Assembly: GCA_007741555.1 (NCBI GenBank)
Contig: CP036526.1
Span: 1 to 64,000, forward strand
Length of the DNA stretch: 64,000 bases
DNA from: Stieleria marina
GTDB lineage: Bacteria > Planctomycetota > Planctomycetia > Pirellulales > Pirellulaceae
Direction: 5' to 3'
Positions 7,958-17,184 of this stretch are shown here, in pieces (the stretch's first letter is position 1; every line of letters starts with the position of its first letter). Position numbers and translations under genes: made by a program. Below the pieces are notes generated by a model that was not told where the DNA came from, did not search any database, and worked only from the letters and a program-made list of their open reading frames with translations.

Positions 7958-9187
7958 TCATGCGCTGTCAGAAAGGTTCTTCGTCCGGCGTAAACGTGAC
8001 ACGACGTAGACGCAAACACCGACGATGCAGAGTCCAATGATGACAACAACGCCGATCACAGGATTATGGTCGTCACCGCTGGAATGACGCGGATCATAGG
8101 TAACAACATGACGCAAAGGATCGGTTTCTAGTGCGGTGGGTTGGAGACCACGATACGTAGCGTTGAATTTTTCATCGACGGCGGCGCCTTCTTTGATCCA
8201 TTGGGCTTCCTGTTCTACGATACTGGCAAACCATGATTCGGCATCTTTCCGTTCGCGAGTAAAGTCATCGTTGAGCGCGGATTCGGGTACATCTTCATTC
8301 TCGGTGACCTTCCAGGTGTATTGTTGCCAGTGAATTGAATTGGCGGCCCGTTGTTGGTAGGCATCTTTCGCGGCTTTCTCTTTTGCGTTGATCGCCGCAC
8401 TTTTGTAAGCACGGTAGGCCAATTGGTTTGCACCGAGCGACAATTGCAAATCGCCCAGCACTTCAAGCAGGATTGGCGAATCGTGTCGAGAGAACCTCAT
8501 CATTCCAAGAATACCAGTGATCGCTTCGTTGGCTTGGCTTGTTGACAGCTTGTTCTTTTCGGCACCCATCTCCCGGGGCAAATACCGGTAGAAGTTTTCT
8601 CGTTTTTGAGCGGGCGTTTCGTCGTCGCGAGATCCGAGCGGCAGCTGAACCTTGCCATCAACGGAACTCGAAATCACGTAGTTGATCAGATGGACTTGAT
8701 ACTTTTCGCGTCCAAAATGAGCGTCGGGATTTACCTCGATCGCTTTCTCGATGTACTCCACTCCGCTTTGTAGTTTGCCGCTGTGGATCAGGAACGTGCC
8801 AAGGTTGGCGAGTGATTCGTAGCGATCGGGAGTTACAGCGAGCTGACGTTTGGCAACGGCGATGGCTTCGTCATAGCGTCCCAATTTTTCATACGAGACA
8901 GCGACATCATCAAGCAAACGATCGTCATCTGGATTTTCTTTCAGCTTCTCCAAACGATCTTTCAGACGCCATTCGTAAAAAGCATCAGAATGGCGTGGGA
9001 ATTTACCCAGAATGATTTCCAGTGCTGTCGGAAAACGCATGCGTTCTTGCAAAAGCGTTTCCGAGTCCCAATCACAGGCGATCGACTTGGAACCGATGCT
9101 ACAAAATTGCACGACCGCAATCAAAACGACGATGCGATAAAGCAGCCCTGGCTTGCTCAATCGTCGACATGTCCAAAGAAAGCACAA
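7958..9187 (-). CDS. TPR-repeat protein with signal anchor and C-terminal membrane segment
   Basis: 409 residues. A hydrophobic N-terminal segment (about 16-34) is followed by TPR-like helical pairs at about 75-170, with the pattern LDDVAVSYEKLGRYDEAIAV, then YESLANLGTFLIHSGKL and a third EKAIEVNPDAH. A transmembrane helix near 372-395 (VIGVVVIIGLCIVGVCVYVV) precedes a short basic tail. This suggests a mostly extracytoplasmic scaffold tethered at the C-terminus. The specific role is unknown. Confidence 0.8.
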   Translation of the reverse strand: MCFLWTCRRLSKPGLLYRIVVLIAVVQFCSIGSKSIACDWDSETLLQERMRFPTALEIILGKFPRHSDAFYEWRLKDRLEKLKENPDDDRLLDDVAVSYEKLGRYDEAIAVAKRQLAVTPDRYESLANLGTFLIHSGKLQSGVEYIEKAIEVNPDAHFGREKYQVHLINYVISSSVDGKVQLPLGSRDDETPAQKRENFYRYLPREMGAEKNKLSTSQANEAITGILGMMRFSRHDSPILLEVLGDLQLSLGANQLAYRAYKSAAINAKEKAAKDAYQQRAANSIHWQQYTWKVTENEDVPESALNDDFTRERKDAESWFASIVEQEAQWIKEGAAVDEKFNATYRGLQPTALETDPLRHVVTYDPRHSSGDDHNPVIGVVVIIGLCIVGVCVYVVSRLRRTKNLSDSA

Positions 9188-9299
9188 TTGACCGCTCGCC
9201 AGTTCGAGAAATTAAACGCGGAGTTCAAGCTTTACTTACCATCATCTTCACTAGCGATCCTTCGGTAGTGAAGCTCGAACTCTCGCGATGTTTCGTCAA

Positions 9300-10410
9300 C
9301 TACTCTTTCACTTGTTTGCCGGCTCGCAACCTGAGGAATGCGTCGAAGAAACCTTGCAGTTCACTGCCGTCCAGCACGCTGTTGAAATTACCGACGTAGT
9401 GTCCCGTTCGTGCATCCTTTACGCGTTGGTCGGGATGCAGGAAGTAATTGCGAATCTGACTTCCAAATCCTGTCCGTGCTTGCGTGCCGTACTTCAATGC
9501 CGTTTCGGCTTCACGTTTTTCTTCTTCCAAACGAGCCATCTTGGCACGTAGCATTTTCCAAGCGGTGTCGCGGTTTTGGTGTTGGCTACGCTGGTTCTGA
9601 CATTGCACGACCGTGTTTGTCGGCACGTGTGTCAGGCGGATGGCACTGTCGGTTTTGTTAACGTGTTGTCCACCGGCACCTGATGCGCGATACGTGTCTT
9701 CGCGGACGTCTTTCTTTTCGATTTGGATATCGATCGAATCGTCAATTTCGGGAGAGACGCTGACGGCGGCAAAACTGGTCTGACGTTTGCCTTCGCTGTT
9801 GAACGGGCTGATCCGAACCAATCGGTGAATGCCTTCTTCACCTTTGAGGTATCCGTAGGCCATCGGTCCACGAATGGCGATCGAAGCGTGGTTGATGCCG
9901 GCTTCTTCGTTGTCCTGTCGGTCCAAAAGTTCGATTTTGTAGTCTTGTCCAACGGCCCAGGCGGAGTACATCCGCAGCATCATGTCAGCCCAGTCGTTGG
10001 CGTCGGTACCTCCATCACGAGCATTGATCTGCAGAATCGCTCCCGCGTTGTCATTGGGGCCGTTTAGCAGCGCTTTCAGCTCCAAATTGTCCAAGATGCT
10101 CTCCAACCGTGTGACTTCCTCGGACACCTCGACGGCGATCGATTCGTCTTCATCAGCCATCTCAAATAGCGCACCTAAATCTTCGACCGCGCTGGACAAT
10201 TCGTCCAAGGGACCGACAATGCTCTTGAGTCCTTTCAACTGGCCGATCACGATCTGGGCGGCATCGTTGTCGTCCCAGAATCCGGCTTCAGCCATTTTGG
10301 CTTCGATCGTTACGATCTCCGCACGTTTAGTAGCGTGGTCAAAGAGAGTCTCCGAGCTGTTGCAGGCGCTCGTTGATCGTTTCGCTACGTTGAACCAGTT
10401 CGGCGTCCAT
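9300..10410 (-). CDS. prfB: Peptide chain release factor 2, expressed by programmed +1 frameshift
   Basis: RF2 recognises UGA and UAA stop codons. The long reading frame carries the SPF specificity tripeptide (RLVRISPFNSEGKRQ) and the catalytic GGQ (SGAGGQHVNKTDSA). It lacks a proper RF2 N-terminus. Upstream, a 23-codon frame starts at ATG 10410 and ends at an in-frame TGA (10341-10339) within CTT TGA C, the classical RF2 shift site. A +1 shift there yields a continuous protein of about 369 residues (...SL-DHATKRAEIVTIEAKMAEAG...), matching family length. The frameshift autoregulates RF2 in response to its own level. Confidence 0.95.
10335..10356 (-). promoter_or_regulatory. prfB programmed frameshift site
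   Basis: On the minus strand the slippery CTT TGA C occupies 10344-10338, with the UGA at 10341-10339. A purine-rich GGAG lies 5 nt upstream of CTT and could act as the internal Shine-Dalgarno-like stimulator, although it is weaker and one to two bases further away than the E. coli element. Confidence 0.85.
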
Positions 10411-10494
10411 GACGTCGTTGACTCCAGAGTTAGGTGTTACGTTCGCGAGCGTCTGACAAGCATCAATCGCTCACAAGGATAAGGGAAACTATAC

Positions 10495-11646
10495 ATGGCA
10501 CGCATTGTTCTCGCGATGAGTGGCGGCGTCGATTCAAGCGTCGCGGCTCATTTGCTGTTGGATGCTGGGCACGAAGTCATCGGCGTGTTTATGCGCCACG
10601 GCGAAGAATCCGCCCAAGCCTACGGCGAAGCAGCTTGCCAGGCGACCGGCGGTGACCCTAAGTCGCCCCCCGCTACATCGCTGCCAGTGGTCGGTGCACT
10701 TCGACAAGAGCGAGCCGACCACAAACAGGGCTGTTGCACGGCGTCGGATGCCGCGGATGCTCGCCGCGTCGCATCAGCGATGAACATTCCGTTTTATGCG
10801 TTGGACCTACAACAAGATTTCAAACGGATTGTTGACTACTTTGTCGATGACTACTTGAGCGGGCGAACGCCCAATCCCTGTGTGAAGTGCAACCACTGGA
10901 TCAAGTTTGGAAAACTGTTTGATTACGCCGACGGTGTGGATGCAGATTTCGTCGCCACGGGACATTATGCCCGAATGCAAGACGGTGGACTTCATCGGGG
11001 ACGCGATAGTAACAAGGATCAGTCGTATGCGCTGTTTGGTATTCGCCCCGATCGATTGCCGCGAATGATGTTGCCGGTTGGTGATTTCAACAAGCCACGT
11101 ATCCGCGAAATCGCCGAAGAGCTTGGGCTAGGTGTGGCAGGCAAAAAGGACAGCCAGGAAATTTGTTTCGTCACCCAAGGTCACCACAGCGATTTTGTCA
11201 AAAGTCGCCGCCCCGATCGAGTGGGCACGACTTCGGGCAACATCGTCACGACCGCTGGCAAAACAGTCGGAACGCACAACGGATACGAAGCGTTTACCGT
11301 TGGCCAACGAAAAGGATTGGGCGTCGCGATGGGGTCGCCGCACTTTGTCGTTCGCATCGAAACCGAAACAAACGATGTCGTGATCGGTCCGCAGACATCA
11401 CTTCAGCGAAATGGTCTGTCGGCGGACGATGCGAATTGGTTGATCGACCCCAACGACTTACCCGAAAACGTGTCCGTGCAGTTTCGATACAACGGATCCC
11501 CCAAGAACGCGACGGTGAAGATTGATCCGGCTGACGCCACACAGTTTGATGTTGTATTTGATGAGCCGCAGTTGGCGATTTCGCCCGGGCAGGCTGCCGT
11601 GGTCTACCACGACACGCTGGTGGTCGGTGGTGGTTGGATCAAATAG
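10495..11646 (+). CDS. mnmA: tRNA-specific 2-thiouridylase MnmA
   Basis: Installs the 2-thio group on U34 of tRNA-Lys, -Glu and -Gln using ATP and sulfur relay. The PP-loop SGGVDSS is at residues 9-15. The first catalytic Cys is in NPCVKCNHWIKFG and the second in DSQEICFV. The C-terminal beta-barrel region includes VGQRKGLGVAMG. The segment around residues 40-80 is longer than in many homologues and Cys/Gly-rich, a variant seen in some bacteria. It stands alone between prfB (divergent) and the rhomboid gene. Confidence 0.95.
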   Translation: MARIVLAMSGGVDSSVAAHLLLDAGHEVIGVFMRHGEESAQAYGEAACQATGGDPKSPPATSLPVVGALRQERADHKQGCCTASDAADARRVASAMNIPFYALDLQQDFKRIVDYFVDDYLSGRTPNPCVKCNHWIKFGKLFDYADGVDADFVATGHYARMQDGGLHRGRDSNKDQSYALFGIRPDRLPRMMLPVGDFNKPRIREIAEELGLGVAGKKDSQEICFVTQGHHSDFVKSRRPDRVGTTSGNIVTTAGKTVGTHNGYEAFTVGQRKGLGVAMGSPHFVVRIETETNDVVIGPQTSLQRNGLSADDANWLIDPNDLPENVSVQFRYNGSPKNATVKIDPADATQFDVVFDEPQLAISPGQAAVVYHDTLVVGGGWIK

Positions 11647-11895
11647 GCCAGCGATGCCCAAGAAAGCAATTGGGAAAGAGGGCAGTGTTTTGCAGATAGC
11701 AGCAGTGTTTTGTTAAACCAATTTGCAACGCGTCGGGTCTCCCAGATCTCTCCTGTCGATCTGGCGTGAATGGGCAGAGCATCGTTTCGGGACGATTTGC
11801 GGTGTTTTACCAATATCGACGTGCCAGGGTGCGAATTGCTACGATGAATCGACATTCACACGCATTCAATACTTCATTCAAACAGCAGCAAAACC

Positions 11896-12828
11896 ATGGG
11901 TCTTTATGACCGTGACTATGGTCGCGAGTACGGAGATGAAACGGCCTGGGATCGCCACCAGCGTTCTCAAGACAAAAAGCCCAAGAGCGCCGCGATCATC
12001 CTGATGATCATCACGGTTGTTGTTCACTTCGTCGACATGATGTCGACGCAAACCGTCGAGACGCAAATCGGTTCGCAATCGTTGGGTTGGTTGTATCCCT
12101 ACTTTGCGACGTTTCACGATACCGCGCTGAAGCCTTGGACTTGGTACCAATTTTTGACGTACGGGTTCTTGCATGACCAAAACGAAATTGGGCACGTCCT
12201 TTTCAACATGGTCGGACTGTTCTTTTTTGGTCGCGCGGTCGAGCAAAAATTGGGCTTCGACGAATTCATTCGATTCTACTTGTTGTCGATGCTGGCAGGC
12301 GGAATCGCTGGGTGCGCCGGGTTTTGGCTGATGGGCATCGACCAGGGCAGCGTGGTGGGCGCCAGTGGTGCCGTGCTTGCGACGACAATCTTGTTTGCGT
12401 GTTACAACCCGAACGCTGAAATCCTCTTGATGTTTGTCTTCCCGGTGAAGGCATGGATCGTGGCAACCTTCTTTGTCATCTCCAATGTGTCCGGTGCGCT
12501 GGGGATCTTTGGCAGCATGGGCGGATCCACTTCCTTCACCGTTCACTTAGCTGGAATCGCATTTGGACTGCTGTACTACTACCAGCAATGGAACTTTGCT
12601 TGGTTGGATTTCAGCAAGCTATCGACGATGAAACAGCGAATGAGCCAACGGTCGCGACGGATGAAACTAAAAATTCACGATCCGGATCGAAAAATCGAAA
12701 ACGAAGCGAGCGAAGCAGATCGCATTTTGGCAAAGATTCACGAGTCGGGCGAAGAGTCGCTGACATCGTCCGAACGTAAAACGCTGGAACGATACAGTCG
12801 TCGCCAACGCGAACGCCGTCAGTCGTAG
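11896..12828 (+). CDS. Rhomboid-family intramembrane serine protease
   Basis: 310 residues with six or so membrane segments. The catalytic dyad is visible as GASGA with Ser157 and HLAG with His217, and HxxxN-type residues are present in GHVLFNMVG. A cytoplasmic N-terminal stretch of about 30 charged residues precedes the first helix. A charged C-terminal extension (about 245-310), predicted helical, follows the core. It probably cleaves single-pass membrane proteins; the substrate is unknown. The peroxiredoxin-like gene follows on the same strand 53 bp away. Confidence 0.9.
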   Translation: MGLYDRDYGREYGDETAWDRHQRSQDKKPKSAAIILMIITVVVHFVDMMSTQTVETQIGSQSLGWLYPYFATFHDTALKPWTWYQFLTYGFLHDQNEIGHVLFNMVGLFFFGRAVEQKLGFDEFIRFYLLSMLAGGIAGCAGFWLMGIDQGSVVGASGAVLATTILFACYNPNAEILLMFVFPVKAWIVATFFVISNVSGALGIFGSMGGSTSFTVHLAGIAFGLLYYYQQWNFAWLDFSKLSTMKQRMSQRSRRMKLKIHDPDRKIENEASEADRILAKIHESGEESLTSSERKTLERYSRRQRERRQS

Positions 12829-12881
12829 AAAGCGTTGTTTTAACCTTGCAACTTCATCGTCTTTTAAGTTTTCGCAGTACC

Positions 12882-13460
12882 ATGCTTATTCGTATCGCAG
12901 CTTGTTTGTGTTTGTTTATCGGTTCGCAATCGGGCCGCGTTGGTTTGGCCGCTGAGACAGCCCAAGAGACTGGCGCGATCGAGATTGGTGAGAAGGCGAT
13001 CAATTTTGAATTGCCGATCGTCGGCAAAGACGATTTCATCGACTTGCAAAACGAGTACCAACAGGGCATCGTCGTCGTCGTCGTACTGCGTGGTTATCCC
13101 GGCTACCAATGCCCGCTGTGTACGTCGCAGGTGAGTGCACTGATCAATCGAGCTCGAACTTTAAAAGACAAGGTTCACAAAGTCGTTTTGGTTTATCCGG
13201 GAGAGTCAGACGAATTAAAGCGTCATGCAAAGAAGTTTCTCGGCGCGCGTCGCATCCCCGAACCAATTGTATTGGTCGCGGATCCCGGAATGAAAATGGT
13301 GCAGTCTTGGGGAGTGCGATGGAACGCGCCACGAGAGACCGCGTACCCAGCAACCTTCATTGTCAAATCCAACGGACGAGTGGCTTGGAAAAAAGTCAGT
13401 CAATCACACGCTGGCCGGTCGAGCGTTGAAGAAATTGTTCGGCAGCTGAAGAAGCTGTAA
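12882..13460 (+). CDS. Exported peroxiredoxin/AhpC-TSA-like thiol protein
   Basis: A thioredoxin-fold protein with a signal peptide (MLIRIAACLCLFIGSQSGRV). The core runs FELPIVGKDDFIDL, VVVLRGYPGYQCPLCTSQ with Cys77 and Cys80 as a CxxC pair, and a later YPATFIVKSNGRVAWK strand. The Tyr-Gln-Cys-Pro spacing is that of the peroxiredoxin-like group that includes bacterial alkyl hydroperoxide reductase relatives. I chose ATG 12882 because it begins the signal peptide; a TTG start at 12846 would add 12 residues. It likely works in the cell envelope. Confidence 0.85.
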   Translation: MLIRIAACLCLFIGSQSGRVGLAAETAQETGAIEIGEKAINFELPIVGKDDFIDLQNEYQQGIVVVVVLRGYPGYQCPLCTSQVSALINRARTLKDKVHKVVLVYPGESDELKRHAKKFLGARRIPEPIVLVADPGMKMVQSWGVRWNAPRETAYPATFIVKSNGRVAWKKVSQSHAGRSSVEEIVRQLKKL

Positions 13461-13543
13461 CACCCGCGTGGACCTTTTCGGTGGTCTGGTGAAAGAATCC
13501 GATACGATTCGTTAGACTAAGTCGCTCTCCGCCCGCGACCTTC

Positions 13544-14353
13544 ATGACGACACAATCGATGCTCCTTCAAGAACCGCCCGCATCACAGTACGACCTCCGA
13601 TTCAATGCATTCGGATTTCCAGTACGAATCGCCTGGACGTTTTGGCTTGGCGCGCTCGTGATCGGATTTGATTTTGTTCGTGGAATGGACATGGCATTTG
13701 GCGAAGAGAGTCCTGGGATGGGACCGCTGTTGATTCTCTGGACTGCCGCGCTGTTTCTATCGATTCTGATTCACGAATTAGGGCACGCGTTTGCGTTTCG
13801 TCATCAGGGCATCCATTCGTCCATTGTGCTTTACCATTTCGGCGGTTTAGCAACGCCCGTCGCGTCGATGATTCCGGGTCGATCGATCGGGCGATTGACG
13901 CCCAAACAGGACTTATGGATTACGTTTGCAGGTCCATTGATTCAACTTGCCGCGGCCGCCGTCATCATGTTCGGCCTGAAGGCATTGGGCTATGAGGTCG
14001 CGGCTCTAAAAACGTTGCCGGCCGGACTTGATGTGTTGTCGGAGTACTTTCCTGGCGAACGGATTGAGAATCCGGCTTTGTTCGCGTTTACATTCTTCTT
14101 TGTGTTTCCCAGCATCGTGTGGGCGCTACTAAATCTGTTGCCGGTTTGGCCGCTCGATGGTGGGCACATCATGCGTTCGATTGTGTTGTTAACAGGTGGC
14201 GATGAAAGCCAGTCACTTTGGATCAGTGTTGGGGCAGCAGGGTTACTTGCAGCCTACGCGCTAACGCACGGTCAGACCTTCATGGGAATCTTCTTTGCGA
14301 TGTTTGCAGTGCAGAGTTTTCAAATGTTGCAGCAAAGAGGCGGTTGGCGCTAA
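13544..14353 (+). CDS. Site-2 protease family (M50) membrane metalloprotease
   Basis: 269 residues, multispanning. The zinc motif HELGH is at 77-81 in a membrane helix (FLSILIHELGHAFAF). The third ligand is in LLPVWPLDGGH (Asp205), the family's NPDG-like motif. There is no PDZ or CBS domain, so it resembles minimal archaeal/bacterial S2P. Substrate unknown. A GTTTTGCG/CGCAAAAC hairpin lies just after the stop (14362-14406) but lacks a T-tract. Confidence 0.88.
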   Translation: MTTQSMLLQEPPASQYDLRFNAFGFPVRIAWTFWLGALVIGFDFVRGMDMAFGEESPGMGPLLILWTAALFLSILIHELGHAFAFRHQGIHSSIVLYHFGGLATPVASMIPGRSIGRLTPKQDLWITFAGPLIQLAAAAVIMFGLKALGYEVAALKTLPAGLDVLSEYFPGERIENPALFAFTFFFVFPSIVWALLNLLPVWPLDGGHIMRSIVLLTGGDESQSLWISVGAAGLLAAYALTHGQTFMGIFFAMFAVQSFQMLQQRGGWR

Positions 14354-14958
14354 CTATTTTTTTCGTTTTGCGCGGCTTGCGTTTTGAAGCGTTTGCAACG
14401 CAAAACAAAACGGTTACGCATACGATCAGAAAACGTTTTCAACAACGCGGCAGGAGTTCTATTGGCGCAACATCGCTCGAATGAGCATTGCAAACGCAAA
14501 GTCAAAACATGTTGGTAGGCTTCACTTTACGTCAACGATGTTAAAATAGGTTCGCATGGTTTGGTTGTCGTCGCTTAGTAACGCGCGCTGTCTCTGTGTT
14601 GGCGCACAATCGCGTTGTTCAAAACGCATACAGGTTGTTGAAGAGCGCACCGCGTAGAAAACTTTTTTTGAGTGCAAGCATTTTTTTGCCGAAAACATGT
14701 TGCGGAATCTGTGGAAGGTCGTAAAGTTACGCCCAGTTTTTAACGGTTGGATGGATAAGCAAGGTTGGGTAGCTACACAGTACGTGTTGCGTCTGTCTTT
14801 TAAGTAAGGCGACACAATATTGAACTTTGAAAGTTGCTCAAAGCTCGTCGGTCCAATCACTATCGACGACAGGTGAGCCGTGGCCGGTGGCTTCCGAAGC
14901 GTCCGCTTTGAAAGTCACAAGGACTCGCCGTCGTTTACATCCTTCGCGGAGGAAAAAC
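14354..14958. other. Long leader/intergenic region before the H1-like gene
   Basis: 605 bp without a convincing gene. It is visibly richer in A/T runs than its neighbours and contains a hairpin at 14362-14406 and two copies of an AAAACATGTTG word (near 14506 and 14694). A good Shine-Dalgarno (GGAGG at 14948-14952) serves the downstream GTG. The promoter of the H1-like gene is presumably here, but I cannot place it. Confidence 0.4.
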
Positions 14959-15219
14959 GTGGCTAAGAAGAAAGCAGCTAAGAAACGCGTAACTAAGAAG
15001 CGCGTAACTAAGAAGAAAGCAACGAAGAAAAAAGCAGCTAAGAAGAAGCCTGCTAAGAAGAAAGCAGCTAAGAAGAAAGCAGCTAAGAAGAAGCCTGCTA
15101 AGAAAAAAGCAGCCAAGAAAAAAGCAGCTAAGAAAAAGCCTGCTAAGAAAAAAGCTGCCAAGAAGAAAGTTGCTAAGAAAAAGCCTGCTAAGAAGAAAGC
15201 CGCTAAGAAGCGTCGTTAG
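14959..15219 (+). CDS. Histone H1-like Lys/Ala/Pro-rich DNA-binding protein
   Basis: An 86-residue protein made almost wholly of KKKAAKKKPAKKK-type repeats ending AAKKRR, resembling the C-terminal tail of histone H1 and bacterial Hc1/Hc2- or AlgP-like proteins. It presumably condenses or coats the nucleoid. The start is GTG at 14959, because a strong GGAGG sits 6 bp upstream; upstream in-frame codons do not encode repeat sequence. The 15-18-bp repeats make the gene prone to length variation. It is monocistronic with a clear terminator 45 bp downstream. Confidence 0.85.
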   Translation: MAKKKAAKKRVTKKRVTKKKATKKKAAKKKPAKKKAAKKKAAKKKPAKKKAAKKKAAKKKPAKKKAAKKKVAKKKPAKKKAAKKRR

Positions 15220-15264
15220 TCTTCTGGATGGAACCCTTCGGGATCCATCTATCGCAGTTCACAG

Positions 15265-15301
15265 AACCGCCTCCATGGGTTTACCTATGGGGCGGTTTTT
15301 T
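15265..15301 (+). terminator. Rho-independent terminator of the H1-like gene
   Basis: AACCGCC (15265-15271) pairs with GGCGGTT (15291-15297), the interior CCATGGG/CCTATGG extends the stem with a short TTTA loop, and a T-run follows the stem. Confidence 0.85.
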
Positions 15302-15426
15302 CATGCACTTGCAACCAGCCAAGAATGAATGCTAGCGACGTACACGGCGAGTGCTTGACCGCAAGACTTCGGGCTGCCGTAGCGAAACTGCAGCACGATC
15401 TTGACGGGCCTGCAGCGTTAATGGGC

Positions 15427-16503
15427 CTACAGGGTCGGCAAGCTAGCCTTGGGTGGGTTGGCCGCCGCTTTGGTAGCAAGGCTGCGAACCAGCGATTTAG
15501 TCACTGCTTCTAAAGGTGCTCGCGCCGCGGCATCCGATTCGAGCACTTCGGCAAGACGTCCTTCGTCACCAGCGACGCGCAATTTGATGTCGATTGGCAT
15601 GCCACCCAAAAACGGCACGTTGGTTTCTTCGGCTTTGTCTCTTGCGCCTCCACGACCAAAGATGTCGTAGGTCTTGCCGCAATCAGGACAAAGAAAACCG
15701 CTCATGTTTTCGACCATTCCCAAGATGGGAATGTTCACTTTGCGAAACATGCTGATCGCTTTGATCGCATCAAGTAGCGCGACTTCTTGCGGAGTACAAA
15801 CGACAACACTACCAGCAAGCGGTAGCGCTTGTGAAAGTGTCAACGCAACATCACCGGTGCCTGGTGGCATGTCGATGATCAAGTAATCCAATTCGCCCCA
15901 ATCAGTGTCGCTTAAAAACTGATTGATCGATCCGTGCAACATCGGTCCTCGCCAGATGACGGCTTGATCGGGTTCGACCAAAAAACCCATCGACATGACC
16001 GGCATGTCATCACCGAGCATGATGGGTTCGATCTTTTTGTTTTCGCCGATTGCTGGTCGACCGGTCAGACCCAGCAGGTGCGGGACGCTGGGGCCATAAA
16101 CATCAGCGTCCATCAAACCAACTTTGGCGCCCAAGCGACGCAAGGTCAGGGCGATCGATGTTGCAACGGTGCTTTTGCCAACCCCACCTTTGCCACTCCC
16201 CACAGCGATCACACTCTTGGCTCTCAAACCAATTTGACCGATTCGAGCGGGCGGTCGATCGTGGACCACAAAATCGATCACAACTTCGGTGCCAGGATTC
16301 GCTGCAACAATCTTCGATTGCAACGCATCGCGAACGTCTTCGACAATCGGCATGCTGTGGGTTGTCAAACCGATGGTCAGCTTGGCCGTCGATCCATCGA
16401 CATCGACCGACTTGATCTGGTTCATTTTGTCCAACGGTCGACCGGTTTCGGGGTCGGGATAGTTGGCAATGGCTTGGTGAACGGATTCAACCGAAAGAGA
16501 CAT
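15427..16503 (-). CDS. mrp: Mrp/NBP35-family Fe-S cluster carrier ATPase
   Basis: Cytosolic P-loop ATPase that carries Fe-S clusters to apo-proteins. An N-terminal DUF59/MIP18-like domain (about 1-90) precedes the deviant Walker A GKGGVGKST, a MDADVYGPSVPHLLG segment, and the cluster-binding CxxC in FLCPDCGKT. I chose ATG 16503 (MSLSVESVHQAI), the usual family start; the frame is open to 16572. It is convergent with the H1-like gene. Confidence 0.93.
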   Translation of the reverse strand: MSLSVESVHQAIANYPDPETGRPLDKMNQIKSVDVDGSTAKLTIGLTTHSMPIVEDVRDALQSKIVAANPGTEVVIDFVVHDRPPARIGQIGLRAKSVIAVGSGKGGVGKSTVATSIALTLRRLGAKVGLMDADVYGPSVPHLLGLTGRPAIGENKKIEPIMLGDDMPVMSMGFLVEPDQAVIWRGPMLHGSINQFLSDTDWGELDYLIIDMPPGTGDVALTLSQALPLAGSVVVCTPQEVALLDAIKAISMFRKVNIPILGMVENMSGFLCPDCGKTYDIFGRGGARDKAEETNVPFLGGMPIDIKLRVAGDEGRLAEVLESDAAARAPLEAVTKSLVRSLATKAAANPPKASLPTL

Positions 16504-16776
16504 GATGGATCGTTTTGGCGGGTGGATTGTCGGGGTGGTGCTGACAGAGAGAAGCTCTCGACACCAACCCAATTGAGAACCCTTTCCAGTCTAGAAGCTG
16601 GGCCAGATCTGAACACTCCCCGTTGTTTGCCCCTGTACGATCAAGCAATGACTTGGCTGCGGAGCTGGCCACGCGACGGGGCAGCAGAGCACCGCCCGCG
16701 GACGTTTTTGGCTGATAAACGCCAGGGAGGTGTAGCGATGAAATGGCAGAAATGCCCGGTGATTGGCTTCGCGGGA

Positions 16777-17184
16777 TTACTTGAAATACCGCAGACACAG
16801 GTTGCTCAAACCAGGCAGTTGCTCGGGCTGCGAAATGATGGCCCCGACCCCCAATTCTGTGAGCGCCATTTGATCGCGAGGCGTGATCCCGTTTGCCGCC
16901 ACAATTTGAAGAATACCTGGTGCGCCCAGGGAGGTGGACGCTACCAGATCATACATCCGGGCAGCACAACTTCCATCAATCTCCCACAGCACAACCGCCT
17001 TGCGTTTACCGATCAGCAATCGCCTTACTAGATTGGGCTCAGCGGACACCAGATTCACGGTCATGGGAGCAGGCACCAGATGCGTTGCGAATCGGCGTGA
17101 TGCGGTCATCCATCGTTGATCGGATTCGCAAACGATCCAAGTTTGAATGAGCGATGGATCAATCAGAGGTGAGATCCCGCTCAT
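16777..17184 (-). CDS. Small receiver-like hypothetical protein coupled to the regulator upstream
   Basis: 135 residues, unnamed family. The alternation of beta strands and helices (TWIVCESDQRW, KAVVLWEIDG, GILQIVAANG, LGVGAIISQPEQL) resembles a response-regulator receiver fold, but a canonical phospho-acceptor pattern is not evident. The start overlaps the stop of the regulator gene by four bases (ATGA, 17181-17184), so the two are very likely translated together and may act together. Confidence 0.6.
   Translation of the reverse strand: MSGISPLIDPSLIQTWIVCESDQRWMTASRRFATHLVPAPMTVNLVSAEPNLVRRLLIGKRKAVVLWEIDGSCAARMYDLVASTSLGAPGILQIVAANGITPRDQMALTELGVGAIISQPEQLPGLSNLCLRYFK

Noticed and set aside
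14838-15161. Hydrophobic minus-strand frame rich in Phe/Leu/Ala opposite the H1-like gene
   Set aside because: It is the exact antisense of the Lys/Ala repeats; the hydrophobic repeats are a by-product of AAG/GCT codons. The plus frame has SD and terminator.
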